From NCBI GenBank assembly GCA_027335515.1, contig DAHWHT010000274.1, positions 1-22,481 on the forward strand: a stretch of DNA of 22,481 bases, given 5' to 3'. Numbering within the stretch: the first letter of the stretch is position 1; each line of letters starts with the position of its first letter. This DNA comes from Clostridia bacterium (GTDB lineage Bacteria > Bacillota_E > RBS10-35 > JAJYVN01). The notes beneath the pieces were generated by a model, which made no database searches, was not told the DNA's origin, and was given only the letters and a program-made list of their open reading frames with translations. Both the position numbers and the translations under genes were made by a program. Below are positions 14,483 through 22,144 of this stretch, one piece after another.

Positions 14483-15482
14483 GGGCTTCACCCTCCCCGC
14501 GACCAAGTGAAATCCGTCCCTCGGACTCCAACCTTCTGGCAATGGCCACGATCTTGAGCTGAGCATCCTCGACTTCACGCAACGGCTTCTTGTCCATCAG
14601 GCTCAGCGACTCTTCCACCATGTCCCGCTTGTCTTTGCTGAGCGCCTTATAGATACTGGCCTTCTCCTCCGCCGTCGCCGTCTTGAGCGCCGTCGCGATA
14701 TTCTCCGGCGAACTGATTTCAGCCATTACTATCTGCAGCATCTTGGTGGGCAGCATCGCCAGGTCGGGAAACGTAAAGGTCTTCTTCGAAATCTCCTTGT
14801 GAAGCTCCGGGTCATCCCGGCGGATCCACTCCATTATGTCTTCCTCCGCGCTGCGCGGCAGTCGTGTGACGATAGCCGCGACCGCATCGGTGCCACCAAC
14901 CACTGCGGTGTCCTGCTGTTCGGTGGCCTTCACGCGGCTCCGCAGCATGGAGGCCACCTCCTCAATCGCTTCTGGCCGAACCTGCCTACGCTCTCGGCCG
15001 AAGTGTGCCAACCTCAACCCGACGTCACCGCGAACCTCCGGCGGGAGCATCTGCAGGAGAGATGCGGCTTGTTCAGAGGAGAGAAACGCGGCGACCAAAG
15101 CGATTGTCTGCGGACTCTCTTGGCGCAGGTGGGGCCAAATCTGGGATACATCCAGGGACCGGGCGAAAGTAAACGGGTGCTCTATCATCGTCTCCCGCAA
15201 CCGCCGCAGCATCTCCTCGGCTTTCGGCACCCCGAATGCCTTCTGCAGCAAAGTCCGAGCCACATCGACACCGCCGGCGAAGATGTGCTTCCTCGCCTCC
15301 AACATGGTGTTGGCTTCATCCAGGACCTGCTGCACCTCCTTGGCTCCGACCTCTGACATCCGGGACACCGCCGCGGAGATCGGTTCGACCACCTCTGGTC
15401 TGAGCATGGCCATAACCGCACTGGCCTTCTCGGGACGCAGAGCGATCATCAGCATGGCCGCCTTCCTGACCCCAAACTCCAC
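14475..15482 (-). CDS. fliG: Flagellar motor switch protein FliG
   Basis: FliG sits on the MS ring, binds FliM and contacts the stators to make torque. The 335-residue length is normal. The N-terminal domain (VRKAAMLMIALRPEKASAVM) binds FliF; the middle domain contains ESPQTIALVAAFLSSEQAA, where the usual EHPQ motif reads ESPQ (122-125); the C-terminal domain contains the charged helix region DIMEWIRRDDPELHKEISKK followed by TFTFPDLAMLP. The start is GTG at 15482 with AGGGAG about 10 nt upstream, overlapping the fliF stop region. All domains are present. Confidence 0.97.
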   Translation of the reverse strand: MEFGVRKAAMLMIALRPEKASAVMAMLRPEVVEPISAAVSRMSEVGAKEVQQVLDEANTMLEARKHIFAGGVDVARTLLQKAFGVPKAEEMLRRLRETMIEHPFTFARSLDVSQIWPHLRQESPQTIALVAAFLSSEQAASLLQMLPPEVRGDVGLRLAHFGRERRQVRPEAIEEVASMLRSRVKATEQQDTAVVGGTDAVAAIVTRLPRSAEEDIMEWIRRDDPELHKEISKKTFTFPDLAMLPTKMLQIVMAEISSPENIATALKTATAEEKASIYKALSKDKRDMVEESLSLMDKKPLREVEDAQLKIVAIARRLESEGRISLGRGEGEALV

Positions 15483-15496
15483 CTGCGAACCACTCC

Positions 15497-16966
15497 CTAC
15501 CGACCATTGGCAGGTCTGTCCGACTGCTCCATCCAGGAGTTGACGATGGCGGCCAAGTCGGCGTTCGAACCGTCCCTGACCTTTTCCAGTAGGTCGTTGC
15601 TCTCTTGCCGCACTTCTGCCGGCAGCAACGGCATACCACCGGAGGCCGGCGCATCCACTGAATCCGGTTTCCGCCGCCGCAGTAACAGAAGGAGGAGCAG
15701 CAGGATTACGGCCAGCATCGCACCGCCGACGATCATCTCGGTCCGGTTGAGCAAGCGCTTCCCCACCACAGCGGGCACAGGAACCTTGGCAAAAGGCGTG
15801 GCCAGCACCGTCACGGTGGCCGCCGGCAGGGCGAGGGCGGACAACACGAGCGTTCGCACCTGGGTCTGCTGCGCCGCGGTCAGTTTGGCGTTGAGCGCCA
15901 CCGAAACACTGAGCGACGTCACGGCGCCCGGGACGGTGACCGTCTTTGTGGTAGTCGTGGTGGATGCATAGCCGGTGGCGGTATCGCTCAGTGTGCCGTT
16001 CCCCGCCGCGCCCGCAGCGACTGCGGGCACCCCATACGTCGGCGTGTTCGTCGTGGCCCCGGGCACCCCGGCCACCCCCGGCGCCGTTCCGGACCAGGTC
16101 TCCTTGAGAGTCTTCACTGACGTGGCAATTGGAGCGGTGACCGCCTTCCGCGTTGAAGACACCTTGTTCATGTTCAGGACGGACGCCACTTGGACCACGG
16201 CGTTCCCGGCTCCGTATACACGATCCAGCATCTGCTGCAGTTGCTGTCCGAGCGTGGTGTCATACTGCTGTTCTGCCAAGGTGGCTTTCGGCAGCACACC
16301 CCCGGTGGATCCGGCCAACCCCTGCCCCTGGCTAAGCAGATTACCGTATTGGTCCACCACGGCCACCTTGGACGGCAAGAGCCCTGGGACCCCGAAGGCC
16401 ACAAGGCTCTGAATGGCCCCGACCTGCTGCTTGGTCAACTGGACCCCCGGTGCCAGCGTCAACACCACGCTGGCGGTTGCCGGAACCGATTGCCCCAGAT
16501 AAGGGCTCTGTTGTCCTAGCACAATTCGGACCGCTGACGAATTCACCCCCTGCAGGGTGTTGATGGACTGCTCCATCTCCCCCTGCATCGCGGCCAGCAG
16601 CGCCGCCTGCTGCTGGGTCTGGCTGGCGGTGAAGGGCAACTTGGAGAGGGCAGACAACCCCTGTGGGCTCTGCCCCGGCAGACCAGCCGCCGCCAACGCC
16701 ATCCGGACGGATGGCGCCACTCCCTGGGGAACCATCAGCGAACCTCCGGAAAGTTGGTACGGAACCCCCTGTGCCGTTAACCTGGCGACGACCGCGCCCT
16801 CCTGCGTGGCCGACAGACCGGAATAAAGGGGCACGTACCTGTTTCCTTGTCCCAGGAACACTGCGGCCATCACACCCGTCAACACCACGACGGGCGCAAC
16901 GATGAGCAGCAGCGTCCGCACCTGACTGGACAGGCCCAGCCACTGGGCCCTGAGCGAATCAAGCAT
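15497..16966 (-). CDS. fliF: Flagellar MS-ring protein FliF
   Basis: FliF forms the membrane-supramembrane ring on which the flagellum is built. The 489-residue product has an N-terminal membrane helix (LLLIVAPVVVLTGVMAAVFL), ring-building motifs (YVPLYSGLSATQEGAVVARL, then TAQGVPYQLSGGSLMVP, and LPGQSPQGLSAL), a large periplasmic-side domain, a second membrane helix near 413-434 and a basic, acidic-ended C-terminus that binds FliG. It is the first gene of the main operon here; flgB, flgC and fliE, which usually precede it, are missing. Its ribosome site is weak (CCAGG, 7 nt before ATG) and lies at the end of one of the 36-bp repeats. Confidence 0.97.
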   Translation of the reverse strand: MLDSLRAQWLGLSSQVRTLLLIVAPVVVLTGVMAAVFLGQGNRYVPLYSGLSATQEGAVVARLTAQGVPYQLSGGSLMVPQGVAPSVRMALAAAGLPGQSPQGLSALSKLPFTASQTQQQAALLAAMQGEMEQSINTLQGVNSSAVRIVLGQQSPYLGQSVPATASVVLTLAPGVQLTKQQVGAIQSLVAFGVPGLLPSKVAVVDQYGNLLSQGQGLAGSTGGVLPKATLAEQQYDTTLGQQLQQMLDRVYGAGNAVVQVASVLNMNKVSSTRKAVTAPIATSVKTLKETWSGTAPGVAGVPGATTNTPTYGVPAVAAGAAGNGTLSDTATGYASTTTTTKTVTVPGAVTSLSVSVALNAKLTAAQQTQVRTLVLSALALPAATVTVLATPFAKVPVPAVVGKRLLNRTEMIVGGAMLAVILLLLLLLLRRRKPDSVDAPASGGMPLLPAEVRQESNDLLEKVRDGSNADLAAIVNSWMEQSDRPANGR

Positions 16967-16973
16967 GTGACGG

Positions 16974-17009
16974 CCTGGTTAGAAAAATGTGTACAAACCG
17001 CTTTTGCGG
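16974..17009 (-). repeat. 36-bp direct repeat, fliF-proximal copy (R1)
   Basis: This copy differs from the one at 19001-19036 at only two positions. On the minus strand it contains CCGCAAAAGCGG (a small stem-loop), then TTTGTACACATTTTTCTAACC and ends with CCAGG, which is the fliF ribosome site. It may be a promoter-leader or a weak terminator. No match to sigma-28 or sigma-54 promoter consensus is seen. Confidence 0.9.
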
Positions 17010-17133
17010 CGTTCCACACCGTCCGCCCCGACCAGGTTTTCGCCCCTTTCGGCCTAGATTTGCCCCTCGCGTGGCGTAGGCAATAGGCGAACTCGAGCTA
17101 TGGGGCGCTCGCACGCCCGGACTTCCACCGATC

Positions 17134-18606
17134 CTATCCGGCGGCGGGGGCCCCCGGCTTCAGCCGTGGGGAGGAGCCGCCGGCGGTCTGGTTGTCTACC
17201 GAATACCCATAGCCATCGGACCTTGCCAGCAAGCGGCAACAAGCCGTCGGCACGTTGTCTACCTTCCCTACGCGAAACACGCCGCGTTTCCGTACCGCAG
17301 CCACGCCCCAGTAAGTGCCCGCCGCCTTTCGCCCAGGAGGAACCTCCGCCAATACCAGGTCTCCGGAGCGAAAGCCAAAGAAGGTCTTTCGCCGTGGCAG
17401 GTATCCCCGTGGAAAACCGTCCTTGGTGACATTCGTCCGCTGGTACTTCCCCCGCCCCGTGGCGTGGATGATCAAGGCGGGCACTGCGGCCCCCCGCAGC
17501 ATCCCCGGTGTGCCCGCTCCCACGCACGCCGCATCGAGCGCGTGCGTCTTCGGAAGTCCGGTCCGCGTCCGGTTCCACTTCGTCCGCCCGCCGGCGCCGG
17601 TTTCGACGGGTAGGCCGGTGCCGACCAACGCGCCGTAGAGCGCCCACCGGGTGGTGTTGACCGCGGCCGCATCCCGGAGAGGTGCCTTTGCGCGGGCCTG
17701 CACCCCGGCGCAGCGCCCAGTACGTGCCAAGTCAATCGTCCGCCGCGAGCGACGCAGGCTTTCCGCCCACTCGGCTGGCGTCCGATCATTCTTGGCCTCA
17801 TTGCAGGTGCGGCAGGCCAAGACCAGGTTGCTGACCCGATCCGAACCGTTCTGCGCCTTCGGTACAACGTGGTCGATGTTCAGGAGCGCGTCCTTCGACA
17901 GCCCGCCGCAGTACGCGCATTCGTGATGGAACTTGAGAAGCAGATACTCCCTCACCTCGAATCCCGCCAACGTGCCCTGCTGGTACTCCACGCCCGCGAT
18001 CTCGGGGTTCTCCATCGCTTGTAGGTCGAAGCGTGGCAACTCTACCGAAATCGCAGTGACCGGTGTCCACCGGCGATATCGGGACACCCACGATTCGATG
18101 TTGTCCACGCGGCACCGCACGGACGGCGCCAGCCGGGTCCGAGACCTCAAGCCCTCGTCCTTGTGCCCCAGAGCGTGGCAGGGCCGGCAGAACCGGCTCC
18201 CGTGCCGCGCATTGCGACCACAGCCGGCGCAGGGCTCCGGGTGCCGGTTCAGGAACCGTGGCGCGCGATAGCGCAGGTTTGCCGTCCGCCGCCGACGCCG
18301 GTATCCCGCCCGCTGCTGCATCCGCTTGTGGACATCCGTCTTGTGGTCGATCTGGGCCAGATGCAGGATGGTGCCCTTCTCGGGCCCATCCTCTCGGAGC
18401 ACGGCCGCGCCGGTATGTTTTGAGCCCGGGTCCAACTTCAACCGGACCGGCTGCAGTACAGAGTCCTCCACCTGCCGATCCTTGAGGCGGATCGTGAACG
18501 GGTGCAGCCGGTGCACCACGGCACGTCCGCGATTGAGCAGGATCCGTGCACGCCGCTCCGTGCAGGGCATCAGCGGCTTCTTCCGCTTGTCCAGCACGAA
18601 GACCAT
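17134..18606 (-). CDS. iscB: IscB RNA-guided HNH/RuvC nuclease
   Basis: IscB is the transposon-encoded, omega-RNA-guided DNA endonuclease related to the ancestor of Cas9. The 490-residue protein has, in order, the PLMP domain (MVFVLDKRKKPLMPC), RuvC-I (RLKLDPGSKHTG, catalytic D59), an Arg-rich bridge helix (about 95-118), RuvC-II (ISVELPRFD, E189), an HNH domain with CAYCGG, NIDHVVPK (D245, H246) and ACRTCNEAKN, RuvC-III (LPKTHALDAACVG, H355 and D358), and the C-terminal target-motif domain (ATGRGKYQRTNVTKDGFPRG). All key residues are present, so it looks active. A segment after the bridge helix carries CAGC and CRPC pairs (126-143), a possible zinc ribbon. ATG is preceded by AAGGAGG. The last codons run through the element's 3' hairpin. 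Confidence 0.95.
   Translation of the reverse strand: MVFVLDKRKKPLMPCTERRARILLNRGRAVVHRLHPFTIRLKDRQVEDSVLQPVRLKLDPGSKHTGAAVLREDGPEKGTILHLAQIDHKTDVHKRMQQRAGYRRRRRTANLRYRAPRFLNRHPEPCAGCGRNARHGSRFCRPCHALGHKDEGLRSRTRLAPSVRCRVDNIESWVSRYRRWTPVTAISVELPRFDLQAMENPEIAGVEYQQGTLAGFEVREYLLLKFHHECAYCGGLSKDALLNIDHVVPKAQNGSDRVSNLVLACRTCNEAKNDRTPAEWAESLRRSRRTIDLARTGRCAGVQARAKAPLRDAAAVNTTRWALYGALVGTGLPVETGAGGRTKWNRTRTGLPKTHALDAACVGAGTPGMLRGAAVPALIIHATGRGKYQRTNVTKDGFPRGYLPRRKTFFGFRSGDLVLAEVPPGRKAAGTYWGVAAVRKRGVFRVGKVDNVPTACCRLLARSDGYGYSVDNQTAGGSSPRLKPGAPAAG
17151..17171 (-). repeat. 3'-side hairpin of the IscB element
   Basis: The plus strand reads CCCCCGGCTT then CAGCCGTGGGG, the same hairpin core as at 18911-18931 and in the orphan copies near 2000 and 2090, in the same orientation. 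It lies inside the last codons of iscB (residues SSPRLKPG) and marks the right-end region of the element. The exact cleavage point cannot be set from one sequence. Confidence 0.75.
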
Positions 18607-18940
18607 GGCCGCACCTCCTTCCCCTTGCGGGGAGCCCCTTACGGGGCCTTGTGACGGGACCGGGTTGGCTTACCCGATCCGCTCCCCTCGGCCTTGTTGC
18701 ACCGCCCGGCACTTCCCATCGCCCGTTTCGCGCCCGCCCCGGGGCTTGTCTGCAGCGGTGGGTTCCAGGGCCCGGGGCTGAGGAAGCACCCCGGGGTGGG
18801 TCCTTGTTGACCTGGCGGCAACGGAACTCCCTCATCGACTGCCTGCCTCAGGACATTGGCCTGGTCCGTAACCGGCCATCGCTCCGGGCTCTCGGGCCTA
18901 AGCCCTCAAGCCCCCGGCTTTAGCCGTGGGGCCTCGTGAC
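18607..18940 (-). ncRNA. Omega-RNA region of the IscB element
   Basis: IscB is guided by an omega-RNA encoded directly upstream, with the guide at the RNA's 5' end. This 334-base non-coding stretch fits that arrangement. It starts with GTCACGAGG and the CCCCACGGCT/AAGCCGGGG hairpin and ends near iscB with an 8-bp stem (18658-18679, one G-U pair) and two consecutive CCCC/GGGG hairpins with GNRA-type loops (18635-18646 loop GUAA, 18621-18632 loop GCAA), followed by the iscB ribosome site. The guide would be the roughly 16 bases at 18941-18956. Ends are inferred from the family arrangement, not from RNA data. Confidence 0.75.
18911..18940 (-). repeat. 5'-side hairpin of the IscB element
   Basis: The plus strand reads CCCCCGGCTTTAGCCGTGGG, then GCCTCGTGAC. 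It shares core and trailing TCGTGAC with the two orphan copies at 1986-2022 and 2077-2113, which shows these orphans are of the 5' (guide-side) type rather than the 3' type. Confidence 0.8.
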
Positions 18941-19152
18941 CCGCGTCTGTTGTCAGGATCGGCCCGGTTCCGCGCCACCGTAGCCTGGACCGCTTGCGCC
19001 CCTGGTTAGAAAAATGTGCACAAACCGCTCTTGCGGTCCGCCTACCTGCCAACGGCGCTCGCCTCCGTTTCCGTCAGAATGGTCTTCACCGCCGCACGCG
19101 CCTTGCGCCCGCCCCGCATTCCATACAGCTTCGCGGAAAAGCTCCAAAGTTC
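18941..19152. other. Gap between the IscB element and the transglycosylase gene
   Basis: It contains the presumed guide-donating flank (18941-18956), the distal 36-bp repeat (19001-19036), and, in the transglycosylase frame after its TGA, an uninterrupted 35-codon extension ending at a TAG (19042-19044) with peptide segments such as MRGGRKARAAVKTILTETEA. No ribosome site clearly serves that short frame. Nothing else is recognised. Confidence 0.6.
19001..19036 (-). repeat. 36-bp direct repeat, distal copy (R2)
   Basis: It is nearly identical to the copy just upstream of fliF (16974-17009) and in the same orientation. On the minus strand it contains CCGCAAGAGCGG, TTTGTGCACATTTTTCTAACC (split here only by naming) and CCAGG. 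The IscB element lies between the two copies. Confidence 0.9.
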
Positions 19153-20346
19153 TCAGGCAGCAGCAAAATCCGCGAGATACCCCTCGACCCTGCGGATATA
19201 GAGGACAGTCTGCGAGAACGGCGGAACTCCGCCATACTCGGCAACACTACCCGGCCCGGCATTGTAGGCTGCCAGAGTCAAGGCCAGCGCTGTCTGGCAG
19301 GCGGGACGGGTGACGAGCGCGTTGATGCACCCCGGCTGCAGGTCATAACTGCTCGCCAGTTCATTTAGAAAAGCGGACCCCGCCCGCACATTCGCTGCCG
19401 GATCGAAGAGGTTGGCCGCACGTAGCCCTGTGTTGGCCGGCTCCACCTGCATCAGTCCCATCGCGCCGGCCGGCGATAGCGCATTGGGATTGCCCCCGCT
19501 TTCCTGAGCGGCGACCGCCGCCAGCAGCGAAGCGGGCACGGCCGCGGTCGCATAGCGATTGAAGATAGCGCTCCACTGCAGCACGGCATGGCGCAGCCCG
19601 TAGCCGAGGAAGATCGGCAGGGCCAATGACACCCCGTCCAGGCCCATCCACCGCTGCGCCTCGAACTGCACCATCGAGATCATGTCCTGAGCGTCTTGGC
19701 CTGGGAACCACCGCTGGAAGAGCGCCACCTCGCGGCTGTCGTTGCCAGACCACGAAACCGACGCCAGTTGCGGAACCTGGCGCACACAGGAAAAACCCTG
19801 CCACTTTGCCGGGCAGGCCGATGGTTGCGTGCTTTCCGTATAGTGCAGGAGCGCATCCCCTTGCACGGTCTGTGCCGAGATCACCACAGGAACCTGTTCA
19901 ACGCTCTGATGAACCGGCGCCCCGGACACCTTCAACACCCGCAAAACACTCGGCTGGGTGCCGTATGTGAATCGCGGGGCCATCCCCGCGGCCACCGAAC
20001 CCACACCAAGATTCTGCCCGGCTTGCTGCGCATCCCAGGCAATGACCGCGAGTTGCGTCGCATCTGGCTCAAACTGCTTCTCCGCACCGTCGAAACTCTT
20101 GACCGCCACCACGCTAGACGCCGCACCCCGGGCCTGAGCGAGCAGGGTCGCCTTCTTGGTGGAACCGGGACCGTGCAGCACGCCCAAGATCGCCAGCAGG
20201 AGAGCCATGGAGACTCCCACGATGGCTGCGGGGACCGCCAAATAGGGCGCGACCGCCGTCCAGACGGCCTTCGCGGCAGCCCGGCCGGCAACGCGCAATG
20301 CCCCTTTCAAAGTCTCGCTGCCAACCGACGACGTGCTATCGCTCAA
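19153..20346 (-). CDS. Membrane-anchored lytic transglycosylase (SLT domain)
   Basis: Predicted to cut peptidoglycan glycan strands at the cell surface, plausibly making room for the flagellum. Counting from a TTG at 20346, the 397-residue protein has a membrane helix at about 35-57 (YLAVPAAIVGVSMALLLAIL), an unrecognised extracytoplasmic region of about 200 residues, and a C-terminal SLT domain with the catalytic Glu282 in AAVAAQESGGNP, then GAMGLMQVEP and LTLAAYNAGPGSV. I prefer TTG because GGGGAGGGG lies just upstream; a GTG at 20385 would add 13 residues. The fold resembles CwlT/VirB1-type enzymes, but no second peptidase domain is present. It lies between flagellin and the fliF operon, separated from the latter by the IscB element. 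Confidence 0.88.
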   Translation of the reverse strand: MSDSTSSVGSETLKGALRVAGRAAAKAVWTAVAPYLAVPAAIVGVSMALLLAILGVLHGPGSTKKATLLAQARGAASSVVAVKSFDGAEKQFEPDATQLAVIAWDAQQAGQNLGVGSVAAGMAPRFTYGTQPSVLRVLKVSGAPVHQSVEQVPVVISAQTVQGDALLHYTESTQPSACPAKWQGFSCVRQVPQLASVSWSGNDSREVALFQRWFPGQDAQDMISMVQFEAQRWMGLDGVSLALPIFLGYGLRHAVLQWSAIFNRYATAAVPASLLAAVAAQESGGNPNALSPAGAMGLMQVEPANTGLRAANLFDPAANVRAGSAFLNELASSYDLQPGCINALVTRPACQTALALTLAAYNAGPGSVAEYGGVPPFSQTVLYIRRVEGYLADFAAA

Positions 20347-20349
20347 CGC

Positions 20350-20381
20350 CCCACCCCTCCCCGGGCAAGAACCCGGGTGGA
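20350..20381 (-). promoter_or_regulatory. Possible hairpin covering the transglycosylase ribosome site
   Basis: On the minus strand CCACC and CCGGG upstream can pair with CCCGG and GGTGG that contain and flank the GGGGAGGGG ribosome site (inner loop TTCTTG). Such a fold would hide the site and lower translation. Only base pairing supports it. Confidence 0.35.
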
Positions 20382-20472
20382 GCACTGTACCGCAATCTCT
20401 GATTCGGCATGGGATGGGGAGTGCTGACCGGCAAACACGCCCCCCTCGCCGCTTGCGCTGCTTCCGGCCAGA

Positions 20473-22068
20473 TCAACCGTTGAGCAACAGTTTGAGGAAT
20501 GCCTGTGGCGTTTTTTCGGCAAAACTGGTCATCGCCGTTTCCACGTTCAGCATCGCCTTGGCAGCGGCTGCTTTTGTGGTGGCGTTGGCGAGGTTGGTAT
20601 CCGCCACCTGTGCTCTGGCTGCGATCAGGTTTTGCCCCGATGCCTGCACATCGTGATTGGCCAGTTGCAGCCGATCGATGAACGCTCCGATTTGTGCCCG
20701 TTCCGCCGATACCTGGGTCATCGCCGCCGCGTATTTGCCCTGGGCGATGGTGGCCAGGTTGTAGCTCATCACGGACAGCCCGCCGGAAACCGTGGCTGGG
20801 GAAACCACTGTGCCTCCACTTCCGGTCGCGGATTGTCCGCTGCCATACGTAATTTCAAAGTTGTTGTTGAGCACCGAAGCGGCAGGCGCCGTCCCGTTTA
20901 CGATCAGCATCAGATACGGACTCAGACCGAAGAGCGCGGCTGAATTATAGCCGACCTGGATCGCCTGCCCAGTGTTGGGGTCGCCGATGACCAGATTCTG
21001 AGTGTCTGCGCTGATGCCCCGTACTGTTGTAGCCGATCCGAGCGTGTTCCCGTTCTGCCCCACCAGGGAGAGGGTGGCTGCGGCAGGAGTGAGATTCATG
21101 CTGTAGGTATCAGTGGCGTTCGGCGTTGAGTTGGTGGTGATCCCGCTGGCGAGGATCGTGACGCCGGTGTCGCCGAGCGTGTAGTTGCCGAATGCGTCTG
21201 TGGTCGCCGCCACGTAGGTCTTCCCGCCATCAAGCGAATACGTGATGGACTGTACCAGTCCAGGTGACGTCCCTGTCTGGATTTTCACCATGATCTGCGT
21301 GGACGTGGTGCCATCGTAGAGCGTCCACCCCGCCCCGATGTTGCCCTCCGTTGCCACGGCGGTGGATTGCGTGGGCACCAGCCCCGCGCTGTTGATATCG
21401 GTTCCGTTCAGAGTGGCATCCTGCATGCCGGTGATCTGTACCGTGTAGTTCCCGCCAAGGAGCCCACGCGATCCATACGGATTCGCTGTATTATTCGCCC
21501 CCAACAAAGTCAGCGGCCCCAACGCCCCCGCCGGAGCGGACACGTTGGTAAACACTGCTTCTTGCGGTACACCAGCGCTGATGCCCAGGGATCCGGCGTC
21601 AGCCGCCCGCAGCGAAAGAGTTAGGTTGTTCCCGGGTTGAGGCCCATCAACTATGCGCACCGGGCCCAGCACGCCATCGAGCAGATTGAGATTATTGAAT
21701 GCGGTATTGTTTGTTAACGTGTCTATCTGGGCCGTGTACTGGTCGATCTGGGACTGGATGCCGGCGCGGTCGATGTTCACATTGGTGTCGTTGGCCGCCT
21801 GCGTAGCGAGGGAATACATGCTGGTCAACAAGGACTGGATCAGTCCCAGCGCCCCGTCCGCAGTGGACAGCATAGAAACGCCAGTTTTGATGTCCTGATA
21901 GGCTTTCCCCATAGCGAGGATCTGGTTTTGCATCTGTTGAGAGATATCGGTGCTGGCTGGACTTGTGGTCGCGTCCCCGGAAGCGATGGCGCGCATTTGT
22001 GCGGAGAGGGCCGACTGCGTTTGTCGCATTGTGCCGACATTCGCCGTTCCGAGAAAAGAGATCACCAT
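20473..22068 (-). CDS. fliC: Flagellin
   Basis: Flagellin is the filament subunit, exported last. The 531-residue product has the flagellin termini: an N-terminal D0/D1 part (MLSTADGALGLIQSLLTSMY, then QAANDTNVNIDRAGIQSQID and NNTAFNNLNLLDG, matching the conserved EINRI-D-tqFNg-kLLdG region) and a C-terminal part (FIDRLQLANHDVQASGQNLI, then ARAQVADTNLANATTKAAAA, ending PQAFLKLLLNG). The middle 300 residues are a variable, Thr/Gly/Asn-rich surface domain. The very first residues (MVISFLGTANVGTM) differ from the usual MrIn-N-aAln start. ATG at 22068 follows AGGAG by about 12 nt. FlgL is excluded because flgL is found at the other end of the window and the C-terminus is of flagellin type. Confidence 0.9.
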   Translation of the reverse strand: MVISFLGTANVGTMRQTQSALSAQMRAIASGDATTSPASTDISQQMQNQILAMGKAYQDIKTGVSMLSTADGALGLIQSLLTSMYSLATQAANDTNVNIDRAGIQSQIDQYTAQIDTLTNNTAFNNLNLLDGVLGPVRIVDGPQPGNNLTLSLRAADAGSLGISAGVPQEAVFTNVSAPAGALGPLTLLGANNTANPYGSRGLLGGNYTVQITGMQDATLNGTDINSAGLVPTQSTAVATEGNIGAGWTLYDGTTSTQIMVKIQTGTSPGLVQSITYSLDGGKTYVAATTDAFGNYTLGDTGVTILASGITTNSTPNATDTYSMNLTPAAATLSLVGQNGNTLGSATTVRGISADTQNLVIGDPNTGQAIQVGYNSAALFGLSPYLMLIVNGTAPAASVLNNNFEITYGSGQSATGSGGTVVSPATVSGGLSVMSYNLATIAQGKYAAAMTQVSAERAQIGAFIDRLQLANHDVQASGQNLIAARAQVADTNLANATTKAAAAKAMLNVETAMTSFAEKTPQAFLKLLLNG

Positions 22069-22102
22069 TACACATCTTCAACTCCTATGACAATGCAGAT
22101 GC

Positions 22103-22144
22103 AATTGAGTGGGAGGGGGCATCGCGGCCCCCTCCTACTCAATT
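22103..22144 (-). terminator. Long hairpin terminator after the IPT-domain gene
   Basis: Arms at 22103-22120 and 22127-22144 form an 18-bp stem with a single G-T/G-U position and a 6-base loop. It starts at the stop codon of the upstream gene and precedes flagellin. There is no clear T-run, so it may act as a terminator or as a transcript-end stabiliser; it is nearly symmetrical on both strands. Confidence 0.7.

Larger units (their letters stand above)
17134..18940 (-). mobile_element. ISC (IS200/IS605-like) element with IscB and no transposase
   Basis: The element runs from its 5' hairpin at 18911-18940, through the non-coding omega-RNA region, to iscB and the 3' hairpin at 17151-17171. Similar hairpin ends in direct orientation and no terminal inverted repeats or target duplication are typical of elements moved by a Y1 HUH transposase. 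No TnpA reading frame is present in the window, so it must be mobilised in trans or be immobile. The boundaries are approximate; the right end may extend a few tens of bases below 17134. Confidence 0.75.

Noticed and set aside
17798..18835. A 345-codon minus-strand frame overlapping iscB and the omega-RNA region
   Set aside because: It is a shifted frame of iscB and its upstream RNA; the iscB frame carries all the family motifs.
18941..18956. Target of the omega-RNA guide within this window
   Set aside because: Reading by eye, I found no second match to this sequence or to the corresponding flanks of the orphan hairpins on either strand of the window.
18953..19147. A 64-codon minus-strand frame downstream of the transglycosylase
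   Set aside because: It crosses the 36-bp repeat, lacks a ribosome site and resembles no known protein.
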